A stretch of DNA of 13,943 bases from Mariprofundaceae bacterium (GTDB taxonomy: Bacteria > Pseudomonadota > Zetaproteobacteria > Mariprofundales > Mariprofundaceae): positions 1-13,943 of the forward strand of contig JAUZQR010000061.1 in assembly GCA_030950865.1 (NCBI GenBank), read 5' to 3'. The position numbers and the translations under genes are program-made. Position 1 is the stretch's first letter; every line of letters begins with the position of its first letter. This document shows positions 1 to 5,899 of this stretch, piece by piece. Under the pieces are notes generated by a model, which saw only the letters and a program-made list of their open reading frames with translations, was not told where the DNA came from and made no database searches.

Positions 1-150
1 GTTGAAAAGTTACGTCAAAGCAATGTCCGTGCAGCTATTCAGCAAGTGTCACCCAATGCAAACCTTGGACTACTTGGCCTGAGTTTTTTGAGTGCTTATA
101 AAATGAGCATTGACCATGATCAACATATCATCACCTTGGAACCACGTTAA
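1..150 (+). CDS. C-terminal end of a retropepsin-like (clan AA) aspartic protease, partial
   Basis: Frame 1 is open from the window edge to a TAA at 148-150 and encodes the last 49 residues of a protein. The segment GLLGLSFLSAYKMSIDHDQ, followed by HIITLEP, resembles the conserved C-terminal part of bacterial retropepsin-like proteases (the family with a GLLGMSFL-type motif and a final beta strand ending in LEP). The catalytic Asp lies upstream and is not visible, so activity cannot be judged. The stop shares one base with the ATG of the next gene (TAATG), which suggests translational coupling and a common operon. The family call rests on a short stretch; a different beta-rich protein is possible. 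Confidence 0.65.
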   Translation, partial: VEKLRQSNVRAAIQQVSPNANLGLLGLSFLSAYKMSIDHDQHIITLEPR

Positions 151-968
151 TGTCTAAGCGCATGCAAGTAAGCTGCATTCAAATGTGCTCTGGTCATGAT
201 ATTGAAAGCAACCTTTCCAAAGTCGAAAATTTCTTAAAAGAAGTTGCTGAAAAAGGCTCAAAATTGGTTCTTTTGCCAGAAACTTTTTCATTTATTGCTC
301 AAGATAGTCAAAAAAAGATAAAAAATGCAGAAAAAACACATTTAATCCTTGAGTTTCTTTCACAACAAGCCAAACAATATCAGCTATGGATTATCGCTGG
401 CTCCACGCTTTGCCCTGCCGAGCATGGTGATAAACTTTACAATCGCTGTCCTATTTTTACACCCGATGGCACGCAACACTCAAGCTATGATAAAATGCAC
501 CTATTTGATGCTGATTTAGGTACTGAAAACTGGCAAGAATCTGAATCCATTGAAGCAGGCAAAGAGCCTGTATCTGTTAGCATAGATTCCGATTGGAAAG
601 CAGGCATTTCGATTTGTTATGATTTACGTTTCCCTGAACTTTATCGCCACTATAGCGCCCAAGGCTGCAATATACTCACCGTTGCTGCTGCATTTACTGT
701 GCCAACAGGAAAAGCCCATTGGGAGACATTATTGCGCGCCCGCGCTATTGAAAATCAGTGTTATGTGCTTGCATCGGCTCAATACGGCAAGCATAGCGAT
801 GGCAGAGAAACCTATGGGCATAGTATGATTATTGACCCTTGGGGAAAAATCATTGCAGAGCTTGCCAATGGTGAAGGCATCATCACTGCTGAACTGGATT
901 TATCACGCCTTCAACGTATCCGAACATCACTACCCGCCTTGCAGCACAGAAGCATCTATATCACTTAA
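150..968 (+). CDS. Carbon-nitrogen hydrolase, nitrilase superfamily (Nit1/omega-amidase-like)
   Basis: This 272-residue protein has the length and all three catalytic residues of the nitrilase superfamily: Glu44 in LLPETF, Lys115 in YDKMHLFD and the nucleophile Cys156 in ISICYDLRFPELYR. The YDKMHLFD and CYDLRFPELYR signatures fit the Nit1-like branch, whose characterised members hydrolyse deaminated glutathione or other small amides; the substrate here is inferred, not seen. There is no signal peptide, so it should be cytoplasmic. The ATG at 150 overlaps the stop of the upstream protease gene by one base, and a GGA about nine bases upstream may act as a weak ribosome site. A second Met at residue 5 is an alternative start. 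The gene converges on the antitoxin gene with only nine bases between the two stop codons. Confidence 0.92.
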   Translation: MSKRMQVSCIQMCSGHDIESNLSKVENFLKEVAEKGSKLVLLPETFSFIAQDSQKKIKNAEKTHLILEFLSQQAKQYQLWIIAGSTLCPAEHGDKLYNRCPIFTPDGTQHSSYDKMHLFDADLGTENWQESESIEAGKEPVSVSIDSDWKAGISICYDLRFPELYRHYSAQGCNILTVAAAFTVPTGKAHWETLLRARAIENQCYVLASAQYGKHSDGRETYGHSMIIDPWGKIIAELANGEGIITAELDLSRLQRIRTSLPALQHRSIYIT

Positions 969-977
969 CGAGAGGCA

Positions 978-1256
978 TTAGTTAGGTGCTTTTTCTGATA
1001 AGCGATTCATAACATACTTATGCAGAACACTGGACATAAGGGTTTGATAAGGAAGCCCCTCAATCAAGGCTCTTTCTTGCAATAACTCAAGATCTCTCTC
1101 AGACATGCGAATATTCACACGCTTACCTTTTTTAAATGTGCTTGTTGCCGCAGCTTTGTACTTGTTAATTTCGGAATGATTGGAAACAGATACCCATTCT
1201 TCATGTTCATAAGAGTGAAGAATTTCTTTTTCTTCTTTATCAAGTTTAAGACTCAT
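978..1256 (-). CDS. Ribbon-helix-helix (CopG/BrnA-like) antitoxin
   Basis: This 92-residue protein has a charged, acidic N-terminal half (about residues 1-40) and a C-terminal segment GKRVNIRMSERDLELLQERA...GLPYQTLMSSVLHKYV (about 43-81). That segment is typical of ribbon-helix-helix antitoxins: a short beta strand (RVNIRM) followed by two helices. The family binds DNA as dimers and represses its own operon. The N-terminal half probably wraps the partner toxin, but that is inferred. Its ATG lies inside the 3' end of the toxin gene (11-base overlap) and is served by a strong GGAGG six bases upstream. The toxin-first gene order matches BrnT-BrnA systems. The protein's last codons contain ACCTAAC, a heptamer also seen at the neighbouring gene junctions. 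Confidence 0.82.
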   Translation of the reverse strand: MSLKLDKEEKEILHSYEHEEWVSVSNHSEINKYKAAATSTFKKGKRVNIRMSERDLELLQERALIEGLPYQTLMSSVLHKYVMNRLSEKAPN

Positions 1257-1530
1257 CTGGTACCTCCATGTATTTCTTGGTTGCTTTTCGACTTGGAATA
1301 ATTGTCTTTAAAAATATTTCAGTTTCATTTTCAACAAATGGAATCAAATAGGCATAGTTTTCAATGCGTACAATAAACATTTTTTGATTCGGGTATTTTA
1401 ATAAATTCGGATGTTGAACAATGTCCAACAAACCTTCCCGCTCAATATGATAAATCACCCGCTCAAAAGAAATGCCTCGCTCTTGAATAAGCAGCGCATC
1501 CTTATCTGAATTCCAAGTAAAATGCTTCAC
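1246..1530 (-). CDS. brnT: BrnT-like toxin (type II toxin-antitoxin, putative RNase)
   Basis: This is a small basic protein of 94 residues beginning KHFTWNSDKDALLIQERGISFERVIYHIE and ending with FLKTIIPSRKATKKYM. The pattern of F-x-W-N/D near the start, an RGISFE segment and a terminal IIPSRKATKKY is characteristic of BrnT-family toxins, which in characterised members are RelE-like ribonucleases neutralised by a DNA-binding antitoxin. I chose GTG at 1528-1530 as the start because AAGG lies seven bases upstream of it. An in-frame TTG at 1534-1536 would extend the protein by two residues but is only one base from that AAGG. The antitoxin gene starts within its last 11 bases. The weak start here versus the strong antitoxin ribosome site would favour antitoxin excess. 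Confidence 0.8.
   Translation of the reverse strand: MKHFTWNSDKDALLIQERGISFERVIYHIEREGLLDIVQHPNLLKYPNQKMFIVRIENYAYLIPFVENETEIFLKTIIPSRKATKKYMEVPDES
1263..1267 (-). promoter_or_regulatory. Strong ribosome binding site of the antitoxin gene
   Basis: The minus strand reads GGAGG, six bases before the antitoxin ATG and inside the toxin coding sequence. It supports the antitoxin start and implies more efficient translation of the antitoxin than of the toxin, whose start is GTG with only an AAGG. Confidence 0.75.
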
Positions 1531-1554
1531 ACACAAACCTTAGTACATTGTGTG
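1530..1554. promoter_or_regulatory. Inverted repeat at the toxin start, candidate autoregulatory operator
   Basis: Arms CACACAA (1530-1536) and TTGTGTG (1548-1554) form a perfect 7-bp inverted repeat with an 11-base spacer that contains the toxin's ribosome site. Ribbon-helix-helix antitoxins commonly bind such symmetric sites at the head of their own operon. The operator role is inferred from position and symmetry; no clear -10/-35 pair was found beside it. Confidence 0.4.
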
Positions 1555-1609
1555 CCTTTTGCAATCATCCTGTATATTTAACGCTTTTAAACGCCCTTTT
1601 TAATCACCT

Positions 1610-1619
1610 GTTAGGTTAC
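1610..1619. repeat. Left copy of a 10-bp inverted repeat flanking the 201-residue gene
   Basis: GTTAGGTTAC lies three bases outside the stop codon of the 201-residue gene, and its perfect reverse complement lies at 2232-2241 just outside the start codon. Its first seven bases match the GTTRRRY core of integron recombination sites, but no foldable attC of normal length accompanies it. Confidence 0.55.
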
Positions 1620-1621
1620 GA

Positions 1622-2227
1622 TTATTCATAAACCTCAAAACGTACATTGGGTGGATCAAAGGGTATAAGACCTTCTGTATCCGTCATTTTAAAAAACTTT
1701 AACTGTACGCTTGACATACTAAAGCAGTATTTTGGATTAAATTTTAACTTGGCTGCGTTGTTATATACGAAGGGAGCAACACTAGGTACTCCTTCCCATT
1801 GCAAAGAATAACCATTTTGAGACATCCAAAACCTAGCCGCTTCTGATGAGGCAGCCATAAAATCATGAGACCCTAATGATTTATGTTCTATGGTTACGAT
1901 GTTCCTTATAAATCGAAAGGTTTTATCTTCTCGGTATTCAAATGCAGCCGCGACAGTTATCGGGCTATTTCTTTCTTCTTTTTTTAATTCACCATGTTTC
2001 CAATAATCACCAGCATCTGAAATTATTTGATGAGCACGTGACAATTCGTTAATTTGCTTATCATTTAGTTCTGAACTATCAACTTGATGCCTAATAGATA
2101 CTGCAATACTACCTGCTAACCTAGTTATATCCGAGAGGTCTGGCTGAAAAGCATATTGTTGAGATAGCAATAAGTTTAATTCATCCCAGGGTTTAAGTAT
2201 ATCATTTATGAATCTATGGTGAGTCAT
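1622..2227 (-). CDS. Unrecognised 201-residue soluble protein
   Basis: I do not recognise this protein. It has no signal peptide, no membrane segment and no nucleotide-binding loop. The most distinctive part is DAGDYWKHGELKKEERN (about residues 71-87), followed by a region rich in aromatic and charged residues, TFRFIRNIVTIEHKSLG (about 103-119), and a C-terminal beta-like tail with several Phe residues. The DYWKHG stretch has the look of a conserved polar site but I cannot assign chemistry to it. A ribosome site is plausible in the AGG eight bases before the ATG, within the flanking repeat. The gene sits next to a toxin-antitoxin pair on the same strand and is bracketed by a perfect 10-bp inverted repeat, so it may be a recently acquired accessory gene. 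Confidence 0.75.
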   Translation of the reverse strand: MTHHRFINDILKPWDELNLLLSQQYAFQPDLSDITRLAGSIAVSIRHQVDSSELNDKQINELSRAHQIISDAGDYWKHGELKKEERNSPITVAAAFEYREDKTFRFIRNIVTIEHKSLGSHDFMAASSEAARFWMSQNGYSLQWEGVPSVAPFVYNNAAKLKFNPKYCFSMSSVQLKFFKMTDTEGLIPFDPPNVRFEVYE

Positions 2228-2231
2228 TTTA

Positions 2232-2241
2232 GTAACCTAAC
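2232..2241. repeat. Right copy of the 10-bp inverted repeat flanking the 201-residue gene
   Basis: GTAACCTAAC on the plus strand is the exact reverse complement of 1610-1619. On the minus strand it reads GTTAGGTTAC immediately upstream of the start codon and also supplies the AGG that could act as the gene's ribosome site. Confidence 0.55.
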
Positions 2242-2289
2242 TTGGTAATACGTGTGCTCGATTGTCCATGTGTTATGATCCTAATTTCC

Positions 2290-2312
2290 TTGCCATTTCA
2301 TATTAAAGGCAA
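2290..2312. repeat. Small inverted repeat in the 198-base gap before the permease gene
   Basis: TTGCC-A-TTT and AAA-GGCAA form an 8-bp stem with one bulged base and a six-base loop. No T-run follows on either strand, so it is not a clear terminator. The rest of 2228-2425 is AT-rich, with no open frame or recognisable RNA gene that I could support. Confidence 0.3.
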
Positions 2313-2425
2313 AGTAGGCAATTCTTAGATTAACTTTATACACAATAGAAATCATGTAAGTTTAACAACTTGATGTCAAATTTCTGGATATAGCAACTTG
2401 AATAAAATCCTATTTTACAGTGCTC

Positions 2426-3163
2426 CTAATAGTGCGCTAAAAGCCCAACCAAACAGATTACAATCAATGCCCCACCAATAGCTTGTTTGAAATAGCCGCC
2501 ATCACCAGCAATAAGCTGATGGTGCAATTTCAAACCAATCATATGCCCTACCGCAGCACATGGCAGCAACCAAAGATGGACTGACCACCAGAAGTTCACA
2601 CCTGCCGATGCCAAGACCGATAACTTCATCGAAACCAAAACAAACCAAAGTACAAACAAGGTGTTGCGCACCTGTGCTTTGGATACTCGGTGCATGGCAA
2701 CAGCTACAATCAAGGGCGCACCCGTTAACGATACACCTGCAATATACCCGCCCAAGACCAGTAACACCCTATCCACCCATACACTTTGGCTTTGAATCTG
2801 ATATTTCAGCAAATAACACACGCCATAAAACAGCGTAATGCTATAAATAAAGACAACCAACCATGCTGTTGGAAGTGTTAATAAACCAAATACGCCCAAC
2901 AAAGTAGGCACAAACATAATCGCCAGCGTTCGGCGAACAAAGAGCCAATCAACATGCGCTAGTTTTGAACCCACTGTAATCGAGCTGAAAAACAACAAGT
3001 GCACACCAATCAAGGGCAACCAAATAATCGGATTATCAATCACCAACAGTAATAATGGCAAACCCAATGCAGCTCCGCCAAAACCAAGCCCTGAACGCAC
3101 AAATCCCGTCCAAACAAATATCAGTGCTGTAGCAATATATTGCCAGAGTAAAAGGTCATTCAT
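2426..3163 (-). CDS. TauE/SafE family (TSUP) membrane permease
   Basis: This 245-residue protein is hydrophobic almost throughout, with about seven or eight predicted membrane segments. It carries the glycine-rich N-terminal signature FVRSGLGFGGAALGLPLLLL and the mid-protein repeat VLGGYIAGVSLTGAPLIVAVAM, which together mark the two-fold repeat of the TauE/SafE (TSUP) family. Members move sulfur-containing or organic anions such as sulfite, sulfoacetate or thiosulfate across the inner membrane; the substrate here is unknown. It begins nine bases after the OppF-like gene ends, so it is probably the last gene of that operon, although no clear ribosome site is visible. Such permeases work without ATPases, so a functional link to the two ATPase subunits is only suggested by co-transcription. 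Confidence 0.88.
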   Translation of the reverse strand: MNDLLLWQYIATALIFVWTGFVRSGLGFGGAALGLPLLLLVIDNPIIWLPLIGVHLLFFSSITVGSKLAHVDWLFVRRTLAIMFVPTLLGVFGLLTLPTAWLVVFIYSITLFYGVCYLLKYQIQSQSVWVDRVLLVLGGYIAGVSLTGAPLIVAVAMHRVSKAQVRNTLFVLWFVLVSMKLSVLASAGVNFWWSVHLWLLPCAAVGHMIGLKLHHQLIAGDGGYFKQAIGGALIVICLVGLLAHY

Positions 3164-3172
3164 GGTTTTGTG

Positions 3173-3970
3173 TTACAGCTTAATGCGTTCAGAAGGGTGC
3201 GTGATAGGCCGAGCTGCTAACAACTCACGGGTATAATCATGTTGTGGCTTAGCAAATACATCGGCAACACCGCCCTGCTCCACCACCTTGCCATCAAACA
3301 TCACCAACACCCTATCGGCAATATGCTGAATCACCGATAAATCATGGGAGATAAATAAGTAAGCCAAATTTGATGTTTTTTGCAATTCTTTTAACAGGTT
3401 CAAAATCTGTGCCTGCACTGATACATCCAAAGCTGAAACAGGTTCATCCAATACCAACACCTTCGGTTTCACAATCAAGGCGCGTGCAATGCCAATACGT
3501 TGCCTTTGCCCACCTGAAAATTGGTGTGGATAACGCTGCATAATGGAAGCACTCAAACCACATTGTTCCAAAACATCGACCACCGCATCACGGCGCTGCT
3601 CTTTATTCATATCAGGACGATGCACCCGTAAACCTTCTGCCACACTTTCCCAAATACGCATGCGTGGATTCAATGATGCAAAAGGATCTTGAAATACCAT
3701 TTGAATTTGATGGCGTTGCAAGCGCAAAGTTTTACCTTTTAAATGTGTTACATCGTTTCCTTGCCAAGCTATTTCACCATCTTCACTATCAATCAGACGC
3801 ATGGCTAAGCGTGCTGTGGTTGATTTCCCACTACCCGATTCACCCACAATTGCCAATGTCTCACCAGCATGCAAATGAAAGCTCACATTATCCACTGCCT
3901 TTTTAGACTGTCCTTGGCTTAATAAACCACCACTTTGGAAGGTCTTACTCAATCCTCGAACTTCTAACAT
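3173..3970 (-). CDS. Oligopeptide/dipeptide ABC transporter ATPase, OppF/DppF-like
   Basis: This 265-residue ABC ATPase has Walker A GESGSGKST (43-51), Q-loop Gln94 in MVFQDPFASLNPR, signature FSGGQRQR (151-158), Walker B VLVLDEP (171-177) and switch His209 in ISHDLSVI. The QDPFASLNPR and VSALDVSVQAQILNLL stretches identify the peptide/nickel importer subfamily, and the AVDNVSFHLHAGET start is OppF/DppF-like. It is shorter than typical OppF (more than 300 residues) and lacks the cysteine-bearing C-terminal extension found in its neighbour. Its ATG overlaps the stop of the OppD-like gene by seven bases, consistent with a heterodimeric ATPase pair made together in the cytoplasm. It would energise uptake only with permease and binding-protein partners, which are not in this window. 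Confidence 0.9.
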   Translation of the reverse strand: MLEVRGLSKTFQSGGLLSQGQSKKAVDNVSFHLHAGETLAIVGESGSGKSTTARLAMRLIDSEDGEIAWQGNDVTHLKGKTLRLQRHQIQMVFQDPFASLNPRMRIWESVAEGLRVHRPDMNKEQRRDAVVDVLEQCGLSASIMQRYPHQFSGGQRQRIGIARALIVKPKVLVLDEPVSALDVSVQAQILNLLKELQKTSNLAYLFISHDLSVIQHIADRVLVMFDGKVVEQGGVADVFAKPQHDYTRELLAARPITHPSERIKL

Positions 3971-4947
3971 GATACATCCGCCTTAGGATTCACCTGTACA
4001 TGCACACAACGGGCAATATGCTCACCATCTTGCCACGCATCAGCCGCTACAAGCTTCTGACAATCGGCATCAGCATGCGGACAACGCGCTGCAAAACGAC
4101 AACCTTGTGGCCACTCGCCAGGTGCGGGAACCTGCCCTTCAATCACCGTCAAAGCCTGTCCATCCTGCGCGACTTCAGGTCGACAACCCATCAAAGCCTG
4201 TGTGTAAGGGTGAGCTGGAGCATTAAAAATATCCATCACGGCACCGCTTTCCACAACCTCTCCAGCATACATCACCACCACATCATCACACATCTCAGCA
4301 ACCAGACCGAAATCATGGGTCACCAACAACATGCCCAAACCTTTGTCTTTTTGTAGTTTTCTAAGCAATGCAATAATGCGCTTCTGCACTGATACATCCA
4401 ACGCCGTGGTCGGTTCATCTGCAATAATATAATCAGGGTTTGCAGACATTGCCATCGCAATCAACACACGCTGGCGCATACCACCCGACAAAGCATCGGG
4501 GTATTGCTGCAAAAGATGCTTCGTATCTTGTAAGCCTACATCTTCTAATAATTGAATGGCATGTAACTGAGCATCGTGATGGTTTAAATTCAAATGCAAA
4601 CCAATCACCTCAAGCATCTGACTACCAATCGAGAACACGGGATTTAGTGCTGTCATCGGCTCCTGAAAAATCATGGCAATTTGTCCGCCACGCACCTTTC
4701 GCAATTGTTTTTCAGACATCGCAAAAAGGCTTTTACCATGCAATTGAATATCGCCACTGATTTTATTAATGCCTTGATGTTCACCCAAACGAAGAATGGA
4801 TTGTGCGGTTAGCGTCTTGCCACAACCAGACTCTCCAACCAAGCCCATCACACGCCCAGGTTTTATGGATAACGAAACATGGCTAACAGCAGCAACGGCT
4901 ACCTGTTGCATCGGAACGGTCAATGATAAATCGTTTATTTCAAGCAT
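3964..4947 (-). CDS. Oligopeptide/dipeptide ABC transporter ATPase, OppD/DppD-like
   Basis: This 327-residue ABC ATPase has Walker A GESGCGKT (38-45), Q-loop Gln95 in IFQEPMTALNPV, signature LSGGMRQR (153-160), Walker B YIIADEPT (173-180) and switch His211 in VTHDFG. The C-terminal extension carries four cysteines, Cys283-x5-Cys289-x6-Cys296-x17-Cys314 (CRFAARCPHADADC then ARC). This is the oligopeptide-transporter C-terminal motif that in DppD/OppD proteins can bind an iron-sulfur cluster. The gene is first of a three-gene run with the OppF-like ATPase and the TauE-type permease. Its promoter must lie in the long AT-rich interval upstream; I see only weak -10/-35 candidates there. No periplasmic binding protein or OppB/OppC homologue is adjacent, so the substrate is unknown. 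Confidence 0.91.
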   Translation of the reverse strand: MLEINDLSLTVPMQQVAVAAVSHVSLSIKPGRVMGLVGESGCGKTLTAQSILRLGEHQGINKISGDIQLHGKSLFAMSEKQLRKVRGGQIAMIFQEPMTALNPVFSIGSQMLEVIGLHLNLNHHDAQLHAIQLLEDVGLQDTKHLLQQYPDALSGGMRQRVLIAMAMSANPDYIIADEPTTALDVSVQKRIIALLRKLQKDKGLGMLLVTHDFGLVAEMCDDVVVMYAGEVVESGAVMDIFNAPAHPYTQALMGCRPEVAQDGQALTVIEGQVPAPGEWPQGCRFAARCPHADADCQKLVAADAWQDGEHIARCVHVQVNPKADVSC

Positions 4948-5033
4948 GAGCCTAAGTGTGACAAAAGGAAGATAAGCTTTCCAGTCTAGAAATTTCTTTT
5001 ACATGAAACAAACCACAATGCAAGCCCTTATTG

Positions 5034-5047
5034 TTACATATATGTAA
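5034..5047. repeat. Perfect 14-bp palindrome TTACATATATGTAA
   Basis: The 14 bases are fully self-complementary. TTACAT also occurs near 4999-5004 and 5107-5112 in the same interval. The site could be an operator for the ATPase operon or part of the candidate origin; sequence alone does not decide. Confidence 0.45.
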
Positions 5048-5229
5048 AGTTCTCCACAATATATCACCCAATGTCCACTTAACCACAATATGCATTAAAT
5101 CTACATTTACATAATATCATAACTTATTATTATAAAAGATTAAAATACATGTGATTAAATAATAGGCATCATGTCATATAGAGACTCAATGTGACAAATT
5201 CAACAAAAGAAGGAAAGTCATCCACAAAG

Positions 5230-5238
5230 TTATCCACA
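5230..5238 (+). promoter_or_regulatory. Perfect DnaA box
   Basis: TTATCCACA matches the high-affinity DnaA box exactly. It sits 3 bases after TCATCCACA and 5 bases before an inverted TTACCCACA, giving three box-like sites within 35 bases. Confidence 0.6.
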
Positions 5239-5344
5239 GATTATGTGGGTAACATTTGAAGTGCTTCATTAACAACAACTTAGCCTATTCTTGCAAAATA
5301 CAAGCACTCAAAAATAGCGATTATCAAGCCTCTCTTTTATCTTG

Positions 5345-5896
5345 TTACTTTAATGGAGCAAACAGTGCATCCATATCATCGGGTGTCCAAAGCTGTTTGC
5401 GTGCCGCCCCTTTCTGATATATTCCTTCCGCCAATTCGCGCTTTCTATCCTGTAATTCAAGAATTTTTTCTTCGACTGTTCCCTCTGTGATAAGTTTATA
5501 AACAAATACTGATTTATCTTGCCCAATCCTATGCGCTCTATCGGTTGCTTGATTTTCAGCAGCAGGATTCCACCACGGGTCATAGTGAATGACCGTATCC
5601 GCTGCCGTTAGGTTCAAGCCAACACCACCAGCCTTTAAACTAATTAGAAATAATGGCACTTCATTATTTTGGAAGCGCCTTACAGGGGTCTCCCTATCCT
5701 TGGTTTTTCCTGTCAACGTCACATAATCAATATCAAGAATTTTCAATTCTTCCTCAATCAATTTAAGCATACCTGTGAATTGTGAAAACAGTAAAATACG
5801 TCGACCTTCTTCAATCATCTCAACCAACATTTCTCGCAACATTCCCAGCTTTGCAGAGTCAGGAACAGTTACACCTTCTTCACCCACACCCTTCAC
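5345..5896 (-). CDS. C-terminal helicase lobe of a SWIM-SNF2 protein, separated by an in-frame TAG
   Basis: The 183-codon frame encodes the second RecA-like lobe of an SNF2 ATPase: [12 protein letters not shown] (about 33-44), the [15 protein letters not shown] motif V region (about 86-100), [13 protein letters not shown] (104-116) and the arginine-finger motif [13 protein letters not shown] (116-126). It continues the upstream reading frame directly after one TAG codon. The natural protein would read across the junction, so this is most simply the 3' part of one gene. A GTG codon directly follows the TAG and could restart translation, but no clear ribosome site supports it. On its own this lobe lacks the ATP-binding Walker A and cannot be an active motor. 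If both parts are made they might reassemble; this is speculation. Confidence 0.7.
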   Translation of the reverse strand: MKGVGEEGVTVPDSAKLGMLREMLVEMIEEGRRILLFSQFTGMLKLIEEELKILDIDYVTLTGKTKDRETPVRRFQNNEVPLFLISLKAGGVGLNLTAADTVIHYDPWWNPAAENQATDRAHRIGQDKSVFVYKLITEGTVEEKILELQDRKRELAEGIYQKGAARKQLWTPDDMDALFAPLK

Positions 5897-5899
5897 CTA
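5897..5899 (-). other. In-frame amber codon interrupting the SNF2 helicase gene
   Basis: On the minus strand the codons are GAC CCC CGT TAG GTG AAG GGT GTG. Both sides translate to conserved SNF2 sequence in the same frame, so this is a substitution-type interruption rather than a frameshift. It may be a real mutation, a sequencing error, suppressed readthrough, or a stop followed by restart at the adjacent GTG. Confidence 0.8.

Larger units (their letters stand above)
4948..5344. other. AT-rich 397-base gene-free interval with DnaA-box cluster, candidate replication origin
   Basis: No credible gene is present. The core 5091-5160 has about 11 G/C in 70 bases and could melt easily. It is flanked by DnaA-box-like nonamers. 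Right of the core are a perfect TTATCCACA at 5230-5238, TCATCCACA at 5218-5226, TTACCCACA on the minus strand at 5244-5252 and TTTGTCACA on the minus strand at 5190-5198. Left of it are TTCTCCACA at 5050-5058 and TTAACCACA at 5079-5087. TTAATCACA on the minus strand (5150-5158) lies at the core's edge. A 14-bp perfect palindrome lies at 5034-5047. An unwinding element between DnaA boxes is origin architecture. Against it, no dnaA, dnaN, gyrB, rpmH or gidA gene is adjacent, and genes on both sides read the same way. It must also hold the oppD-like promoter. Confidence 0.5.

Noticed and set aside
975..993. Terminator between the convergent hydrolase and antitoxin genes
   Set aside because: A TTTTT run follows GCA...TGC on the plus strand, but the stem is only three base pairs.
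1576..1616. A genuine integron attC site between the orphan gene and the toxin
   Set aside because: ACCTAAC and GTTAAAT are only 41 bases apart, the outer boxes do not pair well and no strong imperfect hairpin forms, so I list only the flanking repeat as an observation.
2403..2417. TAAAAT-CCT-ATTTTA hairpin after the permease stop as a terminator
   Set aside because: The stem contains only A/T pairs and no U-run follows on the minus strand, so it would be a very weak terminator.
4000..4356. A 118-codon plus-strand open frame opposite the OppD-like gene
   Set aside because: Its composition is that of a reverse complement of coding DNA, and the opposite frame carries all ABC motifs.
5606..5612. 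Additional GTTAGGT copies (here, near 5895 and near 11733) as part of a dispersed repeat family
   Set aside because: They fall inside coding sequence with no shared flanks; a heptamer is expected a few times in 14 kb.
5897..5899. TAG as a pyrrolysine codon
   Set aside because: Nothing in the window suggests pyrrolysine machinery, and SNF2 helicases do not use this residue; a TTG to TAG change or sequencing error is simpler.
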